Source of the DNA: JAVBNW01 sp031551255
GTDB lineage: Bacteria; Bacillota; Clostridia; Christensenellales; UBA1750
NCBI GenBank assembly: GCA_031551255.1
Contig: JAVBNW010000034.1
Coordinates: 1-25,480, forward strand
Reading direction: 5' to 3'
DNA length: 25,480 nucleotides
The translations under genes and the position numbers were made by a program. A model generated the notes under the pieces. That model was not told where the DNA came from. It worked only from the letters and a program-made list of their open reading frames with translations, and ran no database searches. Each line of letters starts with the position of its first letter. The stretch's first letter is position 1. This document shows positions 1-7,228 of this stretch, one piece after another.

Positions 1-1
1 G

Positions 2-1834
2 CATGCCTACGCTGTGAACGGGGCGGAGCTGACGAAGACCGAGCACACCGGCAAGGTGACCGCGTACGAGTACGACAGCCTGAACCGGCTGACCCAGGAG
101 AAGGAAACCCTCGGCGCTTCCATCACGACGAAGACCTACGCGTACGACGCGTGGCAAAACCGCACGAGGATGGCGGTGACGAAGCCCGGAGAGAGCTGGG
201 AGGTTACTTACACTTACGACGCCAACGACAGGCTGCTGGCCGAGAAAAAGACCGGCACGGCCAAAGATCTGACCGACGGCGGATTCAGCCGGGCGGGTTA
301 TAACCGGATACCATACAACCGCAAGGCGAAGTTCGAGCGCAAGAGCACGTACGGCTACGACGCGAACGGCAGCCAAACGAAGAAGAGCATGTACAAGGGC
401 ATGGAGGCGGGCGCGGCGGCGTATTGGGCGCTGGTTGGCGAGGAAGTCAGCGGATATGACGTATGGGATAAGCTGATAAGCTTTGCCAAGGGCGAAACCG
501 CCGGCGGAGCGCCGGTTATCCACTCCGCGACGGCGACGTACGCCTACAGGCCCGACGGACTGCGCACTTTGAAAACCACATCCAAGAGCGAGAATGGCGC
601 AAGCGCCGTAAAGACGCTGGTGCACGTGTGGGACGGCGCGAATATCGTGGCGGAGACGGACGCGGCCAACGCGTTGCAGGCGAAGTACCTGCGGGGCGGG
701 AAGCTGGTTGCTATGGAGACTTCCGTAGGGAGCGCATCGCGGCAGTATTACCGCTACAACGCGCACGGGGATACGGTGCAGCTGTGCGCGGTGGCGGGCG
801 GCGTAACGAAGAACTACGCGTACGACGCGTTCGGCGTTCCGGGTGACGATGCGGCCGGGCAGAGTGCGGATGTCAACCCGTTCTTGTACACCGGGCAGTA
901 CTTTGATAGGGAGACGGAGACGTACTACCTGCGCAACCGGTATTACAACCCAGCGACCGGCAGGTTCGGCAGAGTAGACCCGGCGAGATCGGGCTTAAAC
1001 TGGTATGCCTATTGCGGCAACAATCCAATTATGTTCTACGATCCGTTCGGGTTAGCAGCCTATGCAACCGCTGATGCGGCGATCGCCTCGTATGGCGGCA
1101 GGCTATCCCCCGCGGAAGAGGCGGACATCCGCGAGTACTATGCCAATCCCAAAAACCAAGCAAAGCAAGCTGTTGCGGCATATGGTGGATCATCGATGCA
1201 CCCGGCGGATCAGGCGGCTATTTATGACTACTACACATACCAAGATCAAAAGCGGGCCGCCAACCAGTGGCTATCCCGCACGGGATATACTTTCTACGAT
1301 CCATGGTCGCATCCATTGATAGATGAAAATGCTGCTATCAGGTCAATGTATGCCTACGGTGACGTGGATCCATATTTAAAAGCGGTGTTTACGCTGGCAT
1401 TTGGAGTGACTTGGAACGCCGGATTTATGGGCTCGGTTTCTCAATCTGACCAAGTGGTATTCGCGTTCAACGATAGGGGCGCACAAGGTGGACGAGCGCA
1501 AAGCACCGATTTCGGCGGGGGAACCCCTTCGGCCGGTGCTGGAGTAACTATTACAATAACCAACGCAAAAAGCATTGACGATTTAAACGGAGTAGGGCTC
1601 GCTACCGGTGGTACATTCGGCCCGATCGGCATCGATAAGGTAATTGGGCAAGCCGGAACAGGAGAGGTAGTATCCGGCTGGCAAATAACAATTGGAGCAG
1701 GAACACCATTTCCGGAGGGACACGGTAGGATAACCAATACAACGGCAAAAGAATTTAAGGAATGGGCCGATGAGGATATAAAGAAGAGCATGGAAGTAAG
1801 AGAAAGGGTACGATGGAGGCTGGGATTCAGGTGA
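2..1834 (+). CDS. RHS/YD-repeat wall-associated protein, 3' part with variable C-terminal cassette
   Basis: The frame is open from base 2, so the 5' end lies outside the window. The first part shows YD repeats (YEYDSLNRLTQEKE, YAYDAWQNRTRM, YTYDANDRLLAEK, YGYDANGSQ). It then has the RHS-associated core, with the signature YYLRNRYYNPATGRFGRVDP near bases 925-985 and DPFGL at about 1038-1052. In this family the repeats form a secreted shell and the segment after DPxG is an exchangeable, often toxic, tip. Here the tip is about 260 residues and opens with two imperfect repeats of the pattern A-x-YGG-x-PA-x-A-x-I-x-YY (about 1084-1140 and 1174-1233). A Gly/Thr-rich, probably beta-rich part and a charged helical tail (EFKEWADEDIKKSMEVRER) follow. 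I recognise no nuclease or deaminase motif in it. Codons become more AT-rich towards the end, as expected for an exchanged cassette. RHS identity is secure; toxin function is not shown. Confidence 0.9.
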   Translation, partial: HAYAVNGAELTKTEHTGKVTAYEYDSLNRLTQEKETLGASITTKTYAYDAWQNRTRMAVTKPGESWEVTYTYDANDRLLAEKKTGTAKDLTDGGFSRAGYNRIPYNRKAKFERKSTYGYDANGSQTKKSMYKGMEAGAAAYWALVGEEVSGYDVWDKLISFAKGETAGGAPVIHSATATYAYRPDGLRTLKTTSKSENGASAVKTLVHVWDGANIVAETDAANALQAKYLRGGKLVAMETSVGSASRQYYRYNAHGDTVQLCAVAGGVTKNYAYDAFGVPGDDAAGQSADVNPFLYTGQYFDRETETYYLRNRYYNPATGRFGRVDPARSGLNWYAYCGNNPIMFYDPFGLAAYATADAAIASYGGRLSPAEEADIREYYANPKNQAKQAVAAYGGSSMHPADQAAIYDYYTYQDQKRAANQWLSRTGYTFYDPWSHPLIDENAAIRSMYAYGDVDPYLKAVFTLAFGVTWNAGFMGSVSQSDQVVFAFNDRGAQGGRAQSTDFGGGTPSAGAGVTITITNAKSIDDLNGVGLATGGTFGPIGIDKVIGQAGTGEVVSGWQITIGAGTPFPEGHGRITNTTAKEFKEWADEDIKKSMEVRERVRWRLGFR

Positions 1835-1885
1835 TACGATGCAGGGGTGTATAAACTCTGTATCGAGCCTCGGCAAAGCATTTTT

Positions 1886-1921
1886 AAGAGGAGGAAGCAT
1901 TATGCTTCCTCCTCTTTTTCG
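1886..1921 (+). terminator. Rho-independent terminator after the RHS gene
   Basis: A perfect inverted repeat (1886-1900 against 1902-1916, AAGAGGAGGAAGCAT on the left arm) is followed by a run of T to 1919. It lies 51 bases after the RHS stop codon. Confidence 0.9.
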
Positions 1922-2016
1922 CGTCCACGACCGAAAAAAAAGCCCCATTGAGCGGCATGAAGCGCGGCGACGATATTCCAGGCGATGCCGGGCTTCTTCC
2001 TGATCGCCAGGGCCAT
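1900..2016 (-). CDS. Possible 38-residue small protein
   Basis: An ATG at 2016-2014 is preceded by an AGGA element about 7 bases upstream. It opens a 38-codon frame that begins MALAIRKKPGIAWN, contains a hydrophobic stretch (IVAALHAAQWGFFFG) and ends REKEEEA. The last codons lie inside the terminator hairpin of the convergent RHS gene. No homologue comes to mind. The composition looks protein-like, but a frame of this size can arise by chance. It could also be a remnant of a longer gene, because the frame stays open upstream. Low confidence. Confidence 0.2.
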   Translation of the reverse strand: MALAIRKKPGIAWNIVAALHAAQWGFFFGRGREKEEEA

Positions 2017-2036
2017 GAGCAATTCCTCGTATTTCG

Positions 2037-2065
2037 TTGTTGAGGGGCGCTTTCTCCTGTATAAT
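2037..2065 (+). promoter_or_regulatory. Sigma-A-like promoter for the zinc-ribbon gene
   Basis: TTGTTG at 2037-2042 and a consensus TATAAT at 2060-2065 are separated by 17 bases. The predicted transcript would start near 2072, only about 11 bases before the first ATG at 2083. The leader would be very short or absent. Confidence 0.6.
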
Positions 2066-2082
2066 GAAAGAAACGTTTAAAG

Positions 2083-2487
2083 ATGATGAAACGAGTGGTG
2101 ACTGTGGCGCGGATACCGATTCGAAAGGAATTGATCGCTTCAAGGCTTTTAAAAGAATACGCGAGCTGGATCTATTGCACGGCGTGCAGGAAAGCCGTCG
2201 CATATCTTTGCTATGTCACTTATGATGTATTTGATTTTTCGTATACATGTTCGTGCGGCGGCAAAGGGCAGGTGCATATCGCCTTTGGCGATACGCCCGG
2301 CACAAACGTAAGCGACAATCCCCTTGTGCCCATAAAAAATCACCTGTGCTGTCCCACAGATGGATCTCCCTTGGTAAAGTTCGTCGACGCGCGTTTGGAG
2401 ATCTACGAATGCTCCATCGTCTGCAAAGCCTGCAACACGCAATATTGCGCTCACAAGGAGCCGATAGAAGCTGGCTATGAACGATGA
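2083..2487 (+). CDS. Cysteine-rich zinc-ribbon-like hypothetical protein
   Basis: This 134-residue protein belongs to no family I can name. It has eleven cysteines in two clusters. The first is CTAC at residues 32-35, then C43, then CSC at 56-58 followed by GG. The second is CCPTDG from residue 89, then C110, CKAC at 114-117 and C122. Paired Cys-x-Cys or Cys-x2-Cys knuckles of this kind usually bind zinc. No membrane segment or signal peptide is visible. A consensus promoter lies just upstream, but there is no clear Shine-Dalgarno, so an internal start (second ATG at 2086 or a GTG slightly further in) is possible. It is the first apparent gene on the same strand after the RHS gene, where an immunity gene would be expected. 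That role is only a positional guess. The frame continues open after the TGA to 2787. Confidence 0.5.
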   Translation: MMKRVVTVARIPIRKELIASRLLKEYASWIYCTACRKAVAYLCYVTYDVFDFSYTCSCGGKGQVHIAFGDTPGTNVSDNPLVPIKNHLCCPTDGSPLVKFVDARLEIYECSIVCKACNTQYCAHKEPIEAGYER

Positions 2488-3182
2488 ATCGCGCTCTGCG
2501 GTGCACACCTGACCGCAAAGAGCTTGCAGTGGTATTTTGAGCGCAACCGCTTCCTCTGCTTCCGCATCAAGAGCTCTAACCGGAGCCATCAGGGCCATTA
2601 CGACGTGGGCCTGATTCGGAGCAGCCGGTATGCCAAAGGCGATATGACCGCCTTTATGCAGAACAGAAAAAGCGCTTCGCCGGTTCGCCCTGTGACAATG
2701 TCATCGACCAGCGTCTACGGCAGCGCGGCAGGCATGGCAAAGACCGGGAATAAAAAAGTGGTTTTATATCGTCTCTATAAGCACTGAAGGAGTTGTGGCG
2801 GAGGCATCGCCGGCTTCGCGGATAACGCGCCAATTGTTAGGGCAATTACGGGTACGATGGTTTCGTACCGGATGTGAATACTTCATCATGGGCCATATCA
2901 CCCACCACCGGGCAATGACAGGCTCTCCCCCGGTTGACGGTTGCATATGGGGATGACGAGTTATGCGTTGGCGCATCGGTCAACGGCAAATGTGGATAGA
3001 ATCAGATTCATCAATCTGCCTGCTCATAAGCGAATAGCCGCACAAAAAAGGGCAGGGTGGAAAACGATATGCAACGCGCAAACATCATCAACCAGCTTAC
3101 GAGGGCAAAATTCGTTAAAACTCGTCTCCCTCATCGCAAATCGACGTGTCGAGAACAATGTAAAAACGAAAGGAGCGTTCCC
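2488..3182. other. About 700 bases with no confident gene
   Basis: The frame of the preceding gene continues past its stop for another 99 codons to a TGA at 2787, but the sequence (for example SLQWYFERNRFLCFRIKSSN) matches no family I know. After 2787 no frame is convincing on either strand. A short perfect hairpin (GGTACGA 2851-2857, TCGTACC 2863-2869) is present. This may be a decayed gene or plain intergenic DNA. Confidence 0.4.
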
Positions 3183-3533
3183 ATGAAGAAACCAAGGGCG
3201 TTTGCCATGTCTTTTGCAAGCGTTTATCCTCTGTACATCGAAAAAGCCGAGAGAAAGGGCAAAACCAAGGCCGAGGTAGATGAAATCATCTTTTGGCTTA
3301 CCGGCTATGATGAAAACTCCCTCAGGCATCAAATAGCCGAAGAAGTGGATATGGAAAGATTCTTCGATATGGCCCCACAGATAAACCCAAACGCATCGCT
3401 CATCACAGGGACGATCTGCGGGTATCGAGTTGAAGAAATTGAAGATAAAACCATGCAAAGAATCCGGTGGTTGGATAAATTGGTAGATGAACTGGCAAAA
3501 GGCAAAGCCATGGATCGTATTTTGAGAAAATAG
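3183..3533 (+). CDS. DUF2200 family protein
   Basis: The 116-residue product matches the DUF2200 family along its whole length. It has the N-terminal FAMSFASVYPLYIEKAERKG block and the KAEVDEIIFWLTGYD segment. In the second half are NPNASLITGTICGYRVEEI, the IRWLDKLVDELAKGKAM helix and a short basic end. The function of this family is unknown; the proteins are small, soluble and single-domain. I start at ATG 3183 because AAAGGAG at 3169-3175 sits 7 bases upstream. The open frame further upstream (from about 3057) lacks family similarity and a ribosome binding site. The gene stands alone, 176 bases before the YwbE gene on the same strand. Confidence 0.85.
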   Translation: MKKPRAFAMSFASVYPLYIEKAERKGKTKAEVDEIIFWLTGYDENSLRHQIAEEVDMERFFDMAPQINPNASLITGTICGYRVEEIEDKTMQRIRWLDKLVDELAKGKAMDRILRK

Positions 3534-3709
3534 CCTGCTGCGCGGCTGATGGAGAGGCATGGCATACCCATGTGTGACGATCAGGCAAAGCAAAGGCTGC
3601 GCAGATGAGCTTTAGGGCGGCGGTAGGCTCCGTGGCCCGGCAAAGCGTATATCCGAGCAGGATGCCTCGTTCGTATTGCGCTTATCAAACTCTTTGCAGA
3701 GGAGAGATT

Positions 3710-3919
3710 ATGAACGGGCAAAACAGAGCCGACGTTGAAGTCGGCGCATTGGTGGACATCATACTGAAGCAAGATCAGGCGACGGGTGGCCTCACGCGTG
3801 GACGGGTTAAGCGCATTTTGACGAAAAGTGTTTCCCATCCATATGGCATCAAGGTAATGCTTCAGGATGGCCAGGTTGGCCGCATAAAAGCTGTTTTGGA
3901 GAGATATGGGCCCACATAA
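3710..3919 (+). CDS. ywbE: YwbE family small protein (DUF2196)
   Basis: This 69-residue protein fits the YwbE/DUF2196 family of Bacillus and many other bacteria. It opens MNGQNRADVEVGALVDIILK, followed by QDQATGGLTRGRVKRILT, the HPYGIKVMLQDGQVGR motif and a short tail. The family is predicted to form a small beta-rich, KOW-like fold; its role is not established. The start at 3710 has AGGAGAG at 3700-3706 directly upstream. The frame is open 35 codons further upstream, but that part is unlike the family. A terminator follows at once, so this is probably the end of a short transcript. Confidence 0.88.
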   Translation: MNGQNRADVEVGALVDIILKQDQATGGLTRGRVKRILTKSVSHPYGIKVMLQDGQVGRIKAVLERYGPT

Positions 3920-3935
3920 ACAGTGCTAGGCAATG

Positions 3936-3973
3936 AAAAAGCGCCGCCCGGCTGAAAACGATCGGCGCTTTTT
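3936..3973 (+). terminator. Rho-independent terminator after ywbE
   Basis: AAAAAGCGCCG at 3936-3946 pairs perfectly with CGGCGCTTTTT at 3963-3973 across a 16-base loop. The T run lies in the stem end, so the element could work in both directions. Confidence 0.8.
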
Positions 3974-3979
3974 CGTCGT

Positions 3980-4614
3980 GCGCGAGGCTCGCTCTTGGGG
4001 GCGCCAAATTGAATCGAAATAAAAGATTGCTACTGCTGTGGAGCGAGCAAAAAATAGCGACGCCGATACTATGCATAGCAGAAAGCCGTGCTATCGATAG
4101 GCCCCAAGCGGCGCAAAATTACCCAAATCGGCCGAAAGGCTGCACACAGCGGCCGCCGATTTGGAAATTAAACTATGTGGCTGCTTGCGCATCTGAAGCA
4201 GGCCCGAACGGGCCGATGCCGGTCGCCTACCCTCTTAACCGAAAACTTCTTCTGATGCTAAGGCTCTCTACCGTGCTTCCGTTGCCCAAAAAGCCGGCAA
4301 AAAATGGCGAAACCCGCTAATCGCCGATTCCATGGCAAATGCGTCAGTGCAGTTGTCGCATCCATATTGCCGTTCAAACCGGCGATAGCCTTTTAAATAT
4401 CGCCAACTGTGCAGCGGATGGGCACCTCGGCTTTGCGATGCGGGTATACTACCTGGCTCGCCCTTGATCGTCGTGGGATTTCCTGAAAACCGGAAAGCAT
4501 CCGCGAAAATTTCCATGCCGGCCTCAACTGCGGCGGCATCGAGGCTGTGCGCCACGACCGCTGCGTAGGCCCGCGGGTTCGTCTATCAATCGTACAGCAG
4601 AAAGGGTGGCATCC
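3980..4614. other. About 630 bases without a credible gene
   Basis: Open frames exist on both strands, but none has a good start site or a recognisable family pattern. The stretch holds a perfect inverted repeat (CCAAATCGGC 4123-4132 with GCCGATTTGG 4155-4164) and a compact GGCCCG/CGGGCC palindrome at 4201-4214. I see no transposase or RNA gene. It may be eroded accessory DNA. Confidence 0.4.
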
Positions 4615-5106
4615 ATGGGTGAAAAAATCAAAGACGGCTTTACGTTTGTAGAATATGCGAATTCGAGGTTGATTCGAAAAATCGACGATATTCCCGAGCT
4701 CAAGCATGCATTGATCGAGCTTAGCGAGTCGAAGACGCATCGCGAGATGTCCCAGTACGCCCTTTTGCTTGCCGAGCATATTTTGCACGTAAGCGGGGTG
4801 GAGCGTTGCGCTGTGATCGACGACTGCCTTACCGTCAACGCGAAATGGCAAAACAAAGAGGCAAAATTTCAAGACGCGCGAGACGTCGCCGATATCGCAA
4901 ACACCCTTGCCCGCGAAGAAAAAAGCCCCTTAAAAACAAAAGTACTGCGGGCCATGGGGCAAGTTGCCGCTACGCCTCACGTCAGGTGGCATGCGTTGGT
5001 GGCTTCGGAATACGCAGTCGTCGTAATCAATCTTATGTATCCCGGCGATCTTGACAAGGTTAAAGAAGAGCGCAAACTGCAAATTGAACTGATGAAAAGC
5101 GTATAG
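4615..5106 (+). CDS. Imm-5-like putative immunity protein
   Basis: This 163-residue, mostly helical protein resembles the Imm-5-like putative immunity family. Features are the region FQDARDVADIANTLAREE at residues 85-102 and the conserved C-terminal segment RAMGQVAATPHVRWHAL at 112-128. Family members are cytoplasmic and have been proposed, from neighbourhood only, to neutralise polymorphic toxins. There is no signal peptide and no membrane segment. ATG 4615 is chosen because AAAGGG at 4601-4606 gives normal spacing; a GTG at 4606 is the only alternative nearby. The only toxin-like gene in view is the RHS protein 2.8 kb upstream, with three other genes and two terminators between. The pair may therefore be unrelated. 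Confidence 0.6.
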   Translation: MGEKIKDGFTFVEYANSRLIRKIDDIPELKHALIELSESKTHREMSQYALLLAEHILHVSGVERCAVIDDCLTVNAKWQNKEAKFQDARDVADIANTLAREEKSPLKTKVLRAMGQVAATPHVRWHALVASEYAVVVINLMYPGDLDKVKEERKLQIELMKSV

Positions 5107-5131
5107 GCGTTTTTATCGGCTATGCCCTAGG

Positions 5132-5224
5132 GCGTACCCCAAAGTTGTCGCGATGCAGATTACGGAAGACCAAAGAGTTTTGTCGTTTTTCTTCGCCGAA
5201 GGGATCGCAGGGGTACGCGTACCC
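5132..5224. repeat. Palindrome and linked inverted repeat downstream of the immunity-like gene
   Basis: GGGTACGCGTACCC at 5211-5224 is a perfect 14-base palindrome. Its left part (GGGGTACGC, 5210-5218) is also the exact reverse complement of GCGTACCCC at 5132-5140, so two alternative pairings are possible. It lies in the gap between convergent genes; no T run follows. Confidence 0.5.
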
Positions 5225-5277
5225 GTCCGCGAGGAGCAATGCGCCGATAAGATGCCGCATGATGCGCGCGCAGGGTT

Positions 5278-6123
5278 TTAGAGACGCGCCCTAAGCAGAA
5301 ACTCACAAACCTCGCCGCCTAGCCCGGCCAGCGAATGCCCCAAATTGGGCAGTTCCATCACTTGAAAGTGCGGAAGCAGCGAGCGGACCCGCGCAGCGGT
5401 TTCATCCGAGCGCAGCATGATGTCCTTGCCGCCGACAAACACGATGCCCGGAATGGAAAGTCTGCGCAGCTCCGCGTCGCCAAACACGGGGATGGGCTCC
5501 TGGCGCGCGTTGAAGCAAAACGCGATCAGCTTTTGATAGTTGAGCATAATCTCGGGGATCGGCCCTTCGCCGTTGATCCTGCGCAGCAGCTCGTTTATGC
5601 CCTCCTCGCCCCGGGGCAGCAGTTCCATGGCGACATCTTTGAACGCGTGGTTTTGCGAGCCGATGCCGGCCGGGCATAAAAGCGCCAGCTTCGCAACCCT
5701 ACCCGGATGCGCCGCCGCGAACTTGACAGCCAGGAAGCCGCCCAGCGAAGCGCCGCACAGCGCGGCGCGCTCTATGCCCAGCGCAGCGAAGACGTCCAGC
5801 AGCCAATCCGCATATTCGTCCGTTCCAAAAGGCAACTGCCGCTCGTCGCTCCTGCCGGGCTCGCCGGGGATATCCGGCGCGTACACGCGAAACCGCGTAA
5901 CGTATTTGGGAATGTCTCCGATCCACATCGCGGCGTTCATACTGCTGCCGTGCAAAAGAACCAGCGGCGGATCGTTCCGATCGCCCGCGGCAATGATCGA
6001 CGTATGTCCGTGCCGCGTATGCACCTGTATACGCTCGTGTGGAACGCTGAGCATGTCCATCATATTGTCGTAGTAGGAAAGCACCGCCTGGCGGCCCTCC
6101 GTAGTCTTAAATGCGGTATTCAT
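5278..6123 (-). CDS. Alpha/beta hydrolase
   Basis: This 281-residue soluble hydrolase has the full alpha/beta-hydrolase layout. The oxyanion motif LLHGSS is at 56-61, the nucleophile elbow GASLGG gives Ser126, the acid is Asp234 in GGKDIML, and His263 lies in NLGHSL. A cap-like helical insert spans about residues 155-210. The substrate cannot be read from sequence; esterase or peptidase activity on a small molecule is the usual role of such proteins. The start ATG at 6123 overlaps the stop of the upstream PadR gene (TGATG), and GGGGGAGG precedes it inside that gene, so the two are translationally coupled. The hydrolase is therefore probably controlled by the PadR-type regulator. The gene lies convergent to the immunity-like gene. 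Confidence 0.9.
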   Translation of the reverse strand: MNTAFKTTEGRQAVLSYYDNMMDMLSVPHERIQVHTRHGHTSIIAAGDRNDPPLVLLHGSSMNAAMWIGDIPKYVTRFRVYAPDIPGEPGRSDERQLPFGTDEYADWLLDVFAALGIERAALCGASLGGFLAVKFAAAHPGRVAKLALLCPAGIGSQNHAFKDVAMELLPRGEEGINELLRRINGEGPIPEIMLNYQKLIAFCFNARQEPIPVFGDAELRRLSIPGIVFVGGKDIMLRSDETAARVRSLLPHFQVMELPNLGHSLAGLGGEVCEFLLRARL

Positions 6124-7064
6124 CAAACATCCTCCCCCGCCAACCAACGCTCGGCGCTCTCTTCATCCCCAAAGGAATGAAATGCGCCGCCCCGGTTGGC
6201 TTCTATCAGCACATCGGCAAACTTGCCCTTCGTATAGCTCCCCTCCAGCACCAACGCAGCCTTAACCCGGTACTGCGCAAGCTTTTGCATCACCGCGCCG
6301 GTAAGCCCCGTGCGCAGGTTAAAAAAATCTTCCGGCAGCGCGCGTTCGTAAAGCATCACGCGGCTCGCGTGCCGCTCGATGCAATCCGCAACAAACTGCG
6401 CGGCGTCCACTGACTGCGGGCGCTTCCCTGCCGGACGGTAGCGCAAATATGCGACGCCATTTCTCTCAACTGCTTCATAGCGCATCTCGCCACTCCCTCC
6501 CCCGTCATCTGCGGCACATGGCAGATCGGCCTCCATCTCCACGTAAAGCGCGATCGATTCGCGCGCGCACACCGCCCAGGTAAGCTCCGCCTGATAGCTC
6601 CTGCGGATGTTCTCCTCTACCAGCCAAGAAAGGGCCGCTTCGAAATCCGCCTCATCAGCGAGCATCGAAGGCGGCGCATGCAGGGCCAACTGCGCGCGTA
6701 GCTGGCGTATGTATTCACACAGTAGCTCATCGGCCTTGCGCGCCCCAATCTCCCCCACGCAGCTTAACTGTATGAGAAACGGCTTGCGCAATTCCATCAT
6801 TTCCGGCGCCGCGCCGAGCCACTCCCGAAGGGTTACGCGTCCGGCGTGCGTAATGGTGTACACTTTTCTTGAGGGCAGCTTATCTTGATGATGAAGCTCG
6901 CCCGCCACAAGTCCCTCGTCAAGCAGCGCGCTCAGCGCCTTGTAGATCTGATTGTTGTTGCCGGACCAGGGCATGATCGGCGAACTTTGGATTCGCTTTT
7001 TAAGATCATACCCCGCCATGGACTCGCGGCCGAGCATCCACAGAATCACGCATTCAATGGTCAT
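6123..7064 (-). CDS. PadR family regulator fused to a C-terminal DUF4180 domain
   Basis: The 313-residue product begins with a PadR winged-helix domain (residues 1-85: CVILWMLGRESMAGYDLKKR, IYKALSALLDEGLV, SRKVYTITHAG). A PadR C-terminal helical dimerisation region follows (about 90-180). A Gly/Asp-rich linker (near 185-192) leads into a complete DUF4180 domain (about 195-308: ALPEDFFNLRTGLTGAVMQK, YRVKAALVLEG, DVLIEANRGG). PadR proteins repress small-molecule or stress-response genes. DUF4180 is usually a free-standing small protein of unknown function. The natural inference is a one-component sensor. ATG 7064 is the first codon that fits the PadR start, with AAGGA close upstream. A palindrome overlaps the putative promoter, suggesting autoregulation. 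The next gene, the hydrolase, overlaps its stop codon. Confidence 0.9.
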   Translation of the reverse strand: MTIECVILWMLGRESMAGYDLKKRIQSSPIMPWSGNNNQIYKALSALLDEGLVAGELHHQDKLPSRKVYTITHAGRVTLREWLGAAPEMMELRKPFLIQLSCVGEIGARKADELLCEYIRQLRAQLALHAPPSMLADEADFEAALSWLVEENIRRSYQAELTWAVCARESIALYVEMEADLPCAADDGGGSGEMRYEAVERNGVAYLRYRPAGKRPQSVDAAQFVADCIERHASRVMLYERALPEDFFNLRTGLTGAVMQKLAQYRVKAALVLEGSYTKGKFADVLIEANRGGAFHSFGDEESAERWLAGEDV

Positions 7065-7084
7065 TCCTTCACCTTCATATTTAA

Positions 7085-7106
7085 CATATGATATTAATAA
7101 CATATG
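7085..7106. promoter_or_regulatory. Putative PadR operator (CATATG-flanked palindrome)
   Basis: Two CATATG sites (7085-7090 and 7101-7106) flank an AT-rich centre; the inner 18 bases form a palindrome with one mismatched pair. It overlaps the -10 region of the leftward PadR promoter. Binding by the PadR protein is inferred from position. Confidence 0.5.
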
Positions 7107-7123
7107 CTTATTTTTTTTGTCAA
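7094..7123 (-). promoter_or_regulatory. Promoter of the PadR-hydrolase unit
   Basis: On the minus strand a consensus TTGACA (7123-7118) is followed after 18 bases by TATTAA (7099-7094). The -10 region is inside the CATATG palindrome. Confidence 0.5.
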
Positions 7124-7163
7124 GGTCAAGATACAAGATGAGACCAAAATTTGCGCGCATAGA

Positions 7164-7192
7164 TTGACAATGCGTCTTTATAGAGTTACGAT
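7164..7192 (+). promoter_or_regulatory. Promoter of the TetR-ABC exporter unit
   Basis: TTGACA at 7164-7169 and TACGAT at 7187-7192 are separated by 17 bases. The predicted start falls inside the palindrome at 7196-7209. Confidence 0.6.
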
Positions 7193-7195
7193 ATA

Positions 7196-7209
7196 ACCAA
7201 CCGGTTGGT
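7196..7209. promoter_or_regulatory. TetR-type operator, perfect palindrome
   Basis: ACCAACCGGTTGGT is a perfect 14-base palindrome at the predicted transcription start, 20 bases before the TetR ATG. Sites of this form are typical for TetR regulators that repress their own operon. Confidence 0.75.
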
Positions 7210-7228
7210 ATGGGATGGTGTTGTTAAG

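Noticed and set aside
628..846. Overlapping frame inside the RHS gene
   Set aside because: A shadow of the YD-repeat coding sequence in another frame; Gly/Arg-rich with no start signal.
3057..3182. Upstream extension of the DUF2200 gene
   Set aside because: The extra residues are unlike the family, and a strong AAAGGAG site marks ATG 3183.
4009..4320. 103-codon frame between ywbE and the immunity-like gene
   Set aside because: No ribosome binding site, no recognisable family, and it runs through the hairpin at 4123-4164.
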